The position numbers and the translations under genes were made by a program. A stretch of DNA of 64,000 nt from Bactrocera neohumeralis. Its lineage: Eukaryota > Arthropoda > Insecta > Diptera > Tephritidae. The notes under the pieces were generated by a model. The model did not search any database. It had not been told where the DNA came from and saw nothing but the letters and a program-made list of their open reading frames with translations. Where the stretch lies: the NCBI RefSeq assembly GCF_024586455.1, contig NC_065921.1, forward strand, positions 6,107,401 to 6,171,400, read 5' to 3'. The first letter of the stretch is position 1, and each line of letters begins with the position of its first letter. Of this stretch, positions 61,959 through 64,000 are shown piece by piece.

Positions 61959-64000
61959 ATTGTTGTTGTTGTATATAGTATGTTTGTTTTTGTTGTCTTT
62001 AATATGTGTATGTATGTAAGTGTATGCTAAAGCTTTTGCTAAATGCAATTTGTTCTTAGCCGTCGCTTTATGCTCACATTTGTTGCCGTGTTTTGTATTG
62101 GAGTTCGGCACGTCAGTGGGGGGAAAAGGAAAGGGCAGCTTAAGTAGACATAATTGCGGATTAAAAATGACCGCTTGAGTGGTTTCATCATTTAAGCAAA
62201 GTTTTAATGATGCTTAAGCTTGTTGTGGCTGCTCTTAGTATTGATGTTTTTGTTTATGTTTTGGTGGAACAAAACATTCTAAAGGAAAAAAAACACGAAG
62301 TAATATTTTAGTATTTGTGGATTAAGCTTAATTTTTTGTTGAATGTGGTCGAAATTTATTAATTATATTTAAATTTTTTTTTTAATATTTTTATTTTTTT
62401 CGCTTCATAACCGTATTAGACCTGTGCTCCGGTATTAAGACAAAATAAGTTGAAAAATAAATACTTTAAATGATAACAAATTACAGTGAAAAAGAATATT
62501 GTTGAGCCCAAATTTTCTTGAAAAAATTAAAAATATATATTTTTTGCGATTAAGTGAAGAAAGTGTTAACAAAAAAGTTGTAGAACTTTTTATATTTTTT
62601 TTAACATAAGATTTGTAGTTGTTCATTTTTTGCCTCAAAGCCTCATATTCGATTCTTGCTATTTGCCTCCTATTCCATTTCCTATTTTCATTCTTTTTTT
62701 TTTTAATAATTATCGACTCTACTCAACATCTGCAGTCTCTATTTTAAAGCTTTTAAAAATACTTATGCACTTATTTTCCATAGCTTATATTCAAAAACTT
62801 ATCTTATAATCAATTTCAGTTGGCTACTTTTATCCGCACCTCGATACATTTTAATTTTTAAGCCTACTCATCCTCGCCAAGGACATGCGTGACAAGGAAG
62901 GACACTCGCACCAGTAGCCATTCACACTTGTGTCAGCACACTGCGATTCACATGTGTCATTGCGCTGAGATTTGTTGTTAATGAAAGCTTAAAAGTTCAT
63001 TTATTTGCGCGTTGTCTTATGTAGTTGCAAAGGTATGGCGGCTTGTAACGCATTGACGTCATTCGCTTTGCGCGTAGCCGCGCGTTTATTATGCGGTATG
63101 TGTCACCGCTGTGTTCTTATTCAATTCGATTTAATATTATGCTTTGAAACATTTTTTATTCTGTTTCTTTTTTTCCTTTTAACTTTATTTACGCCATGAC
63201 TCACACATTGTTTTAGCCATAATTAATTGTTGCTGCCGGTAATGGGCAGAAGCTGTAGCGCGTATATGCTTAAAATGCTACAAATACAAGCGTAAGTGTG
63301 GCTAAAATGCTGATTGATGAAATTGAAGCTCGAAGAAAAATTGTTTAATCAGCATTCACCATTTAAGATGCTCTTTGTGTAGCCAGTAAGCGCGCAAATG
63401 CAAAGATGAATGCCCAACCTTGAATATATAACGAATGAGTAACGGTTTGCTTACACTTGTATGGTTAATGATTTTGAGCTCTACGGAGTGTTGATGGTGG
63501 TGATCGCCTTTGCTGATTAGGCAAGCATTTTTAAGTACAAAGGAAAATTCCTCTTTTGTCAAAAGTTTTGCTTAAGTTCACTTGATGAGTGTCCTCACAT
63601 GAAAATTGTTTGACAGAACTCGTCAAGGAAGGGTAGACTTTAATGAGTAACGGTTTGTAAGTTAGTATACATATTGGAGTTTAAAATAAATCTATCCGAT
63701 TGTTGAAGTTTTTATCCTTTAAATGCTTGTTATCTAAGAGCTATCTGCTAATCGAAAAATAAAAATAAGTGTTGAGCGTATTGGATATATTGAAAGTAGC
63801 TTTTTTTAAAGTACGGACTATCTTCATATTCTTATAGATGTAAGCTTGTTCAAAAGACACATCTAGTTTAAAAATTTTATTTTTTTTTGTATTTTTTGCA
63901 TATTTTGATATACATTTTAAAATAAAAATTTAAAGCCAAGACCACAAATATTTTTTCAGTTTCAGGCTTCGAAAGTGTAGCAGCTAAGTCCAATCAGCTC

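Larger units (their letters stand above)
42992..64000 (-). other. Upstream intron or 5' region of grh, initiator exon not found
   Basis: At least one upstream exon must donate two bases of the Arg codon that opens the 42344-42991 exon, and no convincing one is visible here. The segment holds AT-rich DNA (43.1-44.8 kb, including a roughly 75-bp degenerate repeat near 43.2-43.4 kb), CA/CAA-rich DNA, and the elements listed separately. CG-rich patches at 50.85-51.12, 55.86-56.35 and 58.74-59.03 kb are possible promoters or enhancers. In 44,800-46,900, 47,350-49,000, 49,340-54,850, 55,490-57,080, 57,870-59,570 and 61,200-64,000 I see no supported gene. Confidence 0.6.

Noticed and set aside
1..64000. 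tRNA genes, CRISPR arrays, operons
   Set aside because: No tRNA B-box with paired arms was seen, and prokaryotic features do not fit this eukaryotic intronic sequence.

Overview
The window is genomic DNA from a cyclorrhaphan fly, most likely a tephritid fruit fly. Introns are long and AT-rich, full of CAA/TTG runs and A/T simple repeats, and peppered with decayed mariner, Tc1-like and hAT transposons. The only protein-coding gene I can identify with confidence is the central and amino-terminal part of grainy head (grh), the epithelial and neuroblast CP2-type transcription factor. It lies on the minus strand. Five exons with matching splice sites and compatible phases total 1,902 bp, about 3% of the window. 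The species call rests on this character and on grh divergence from Drosophila; I could not run a search.

In transcript order (right to left) the grh exons are 42991-42344, 25034-24623, 3535-3404, 2309-1818 and 959-742. The first carries a Gln/His-rich region and a YEYYKL motif resembling the N-terminal LYDYYKV motif of vertebrate GRHL proteins. The second carries the KLNGQTTPLDVSGLSQNE motif and an IKREPEDL motif. The third and fourth correspond to the D. melanogaster O-isoform cassette: both are multiples of three with phase-0 ends, so they can be skipped together without a frameshift. The fifth ends in the conserved segment just before the DNA-binding domain. The DNA-binding and dimerization domains lie beyond the left edge. 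The start codon and promoter of the long form are not visible; they lie in the 42,992-64,000 segment or beyond the right edge.

The rest is intronic or upstream DNA. Intron 3,536-24,622 holds a 112-bp tandem repeat (3.85-4.7 kb), strand-asymmetric A-rich tracts (6.4-7.4 and 18.9-19.6 kb), two tiny mariner-type MITEs (12.1 and 16.6 kb), and a CpG-rich patch (21.4-22.5 kb) with a possible plus-strand first exon. Intron 25,035-42,343 is the most transposon-rich: Tc1-like DDE remnants at 26.7 and 40.4 kb, a mariner remnant with an internal duplication at 33.6 kb, a MITE-like element with 33-bp inverted ends at 30.6 kb, and tandem repeats at 36.2 and 38.0 kb. The segment right of 43 kb has an internally deleted mariner at 54.85 kb, a truncated mariner of the same family at 57.1 kb, a hAT remnant at 60.3 kb and several short dispersed repeats.

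The most unusual observations concern splicing. The acceptor of the second O-cassette exon has no AG for 227 nt upstream, with a TACTAAT branch-point candidate and a pyrimidine tract both far from the splice site. The acceptor at 42,991 has a comparable 193-nt AG-free zone. No tRNA, rRNA, CRISPR or complete transposon was found.
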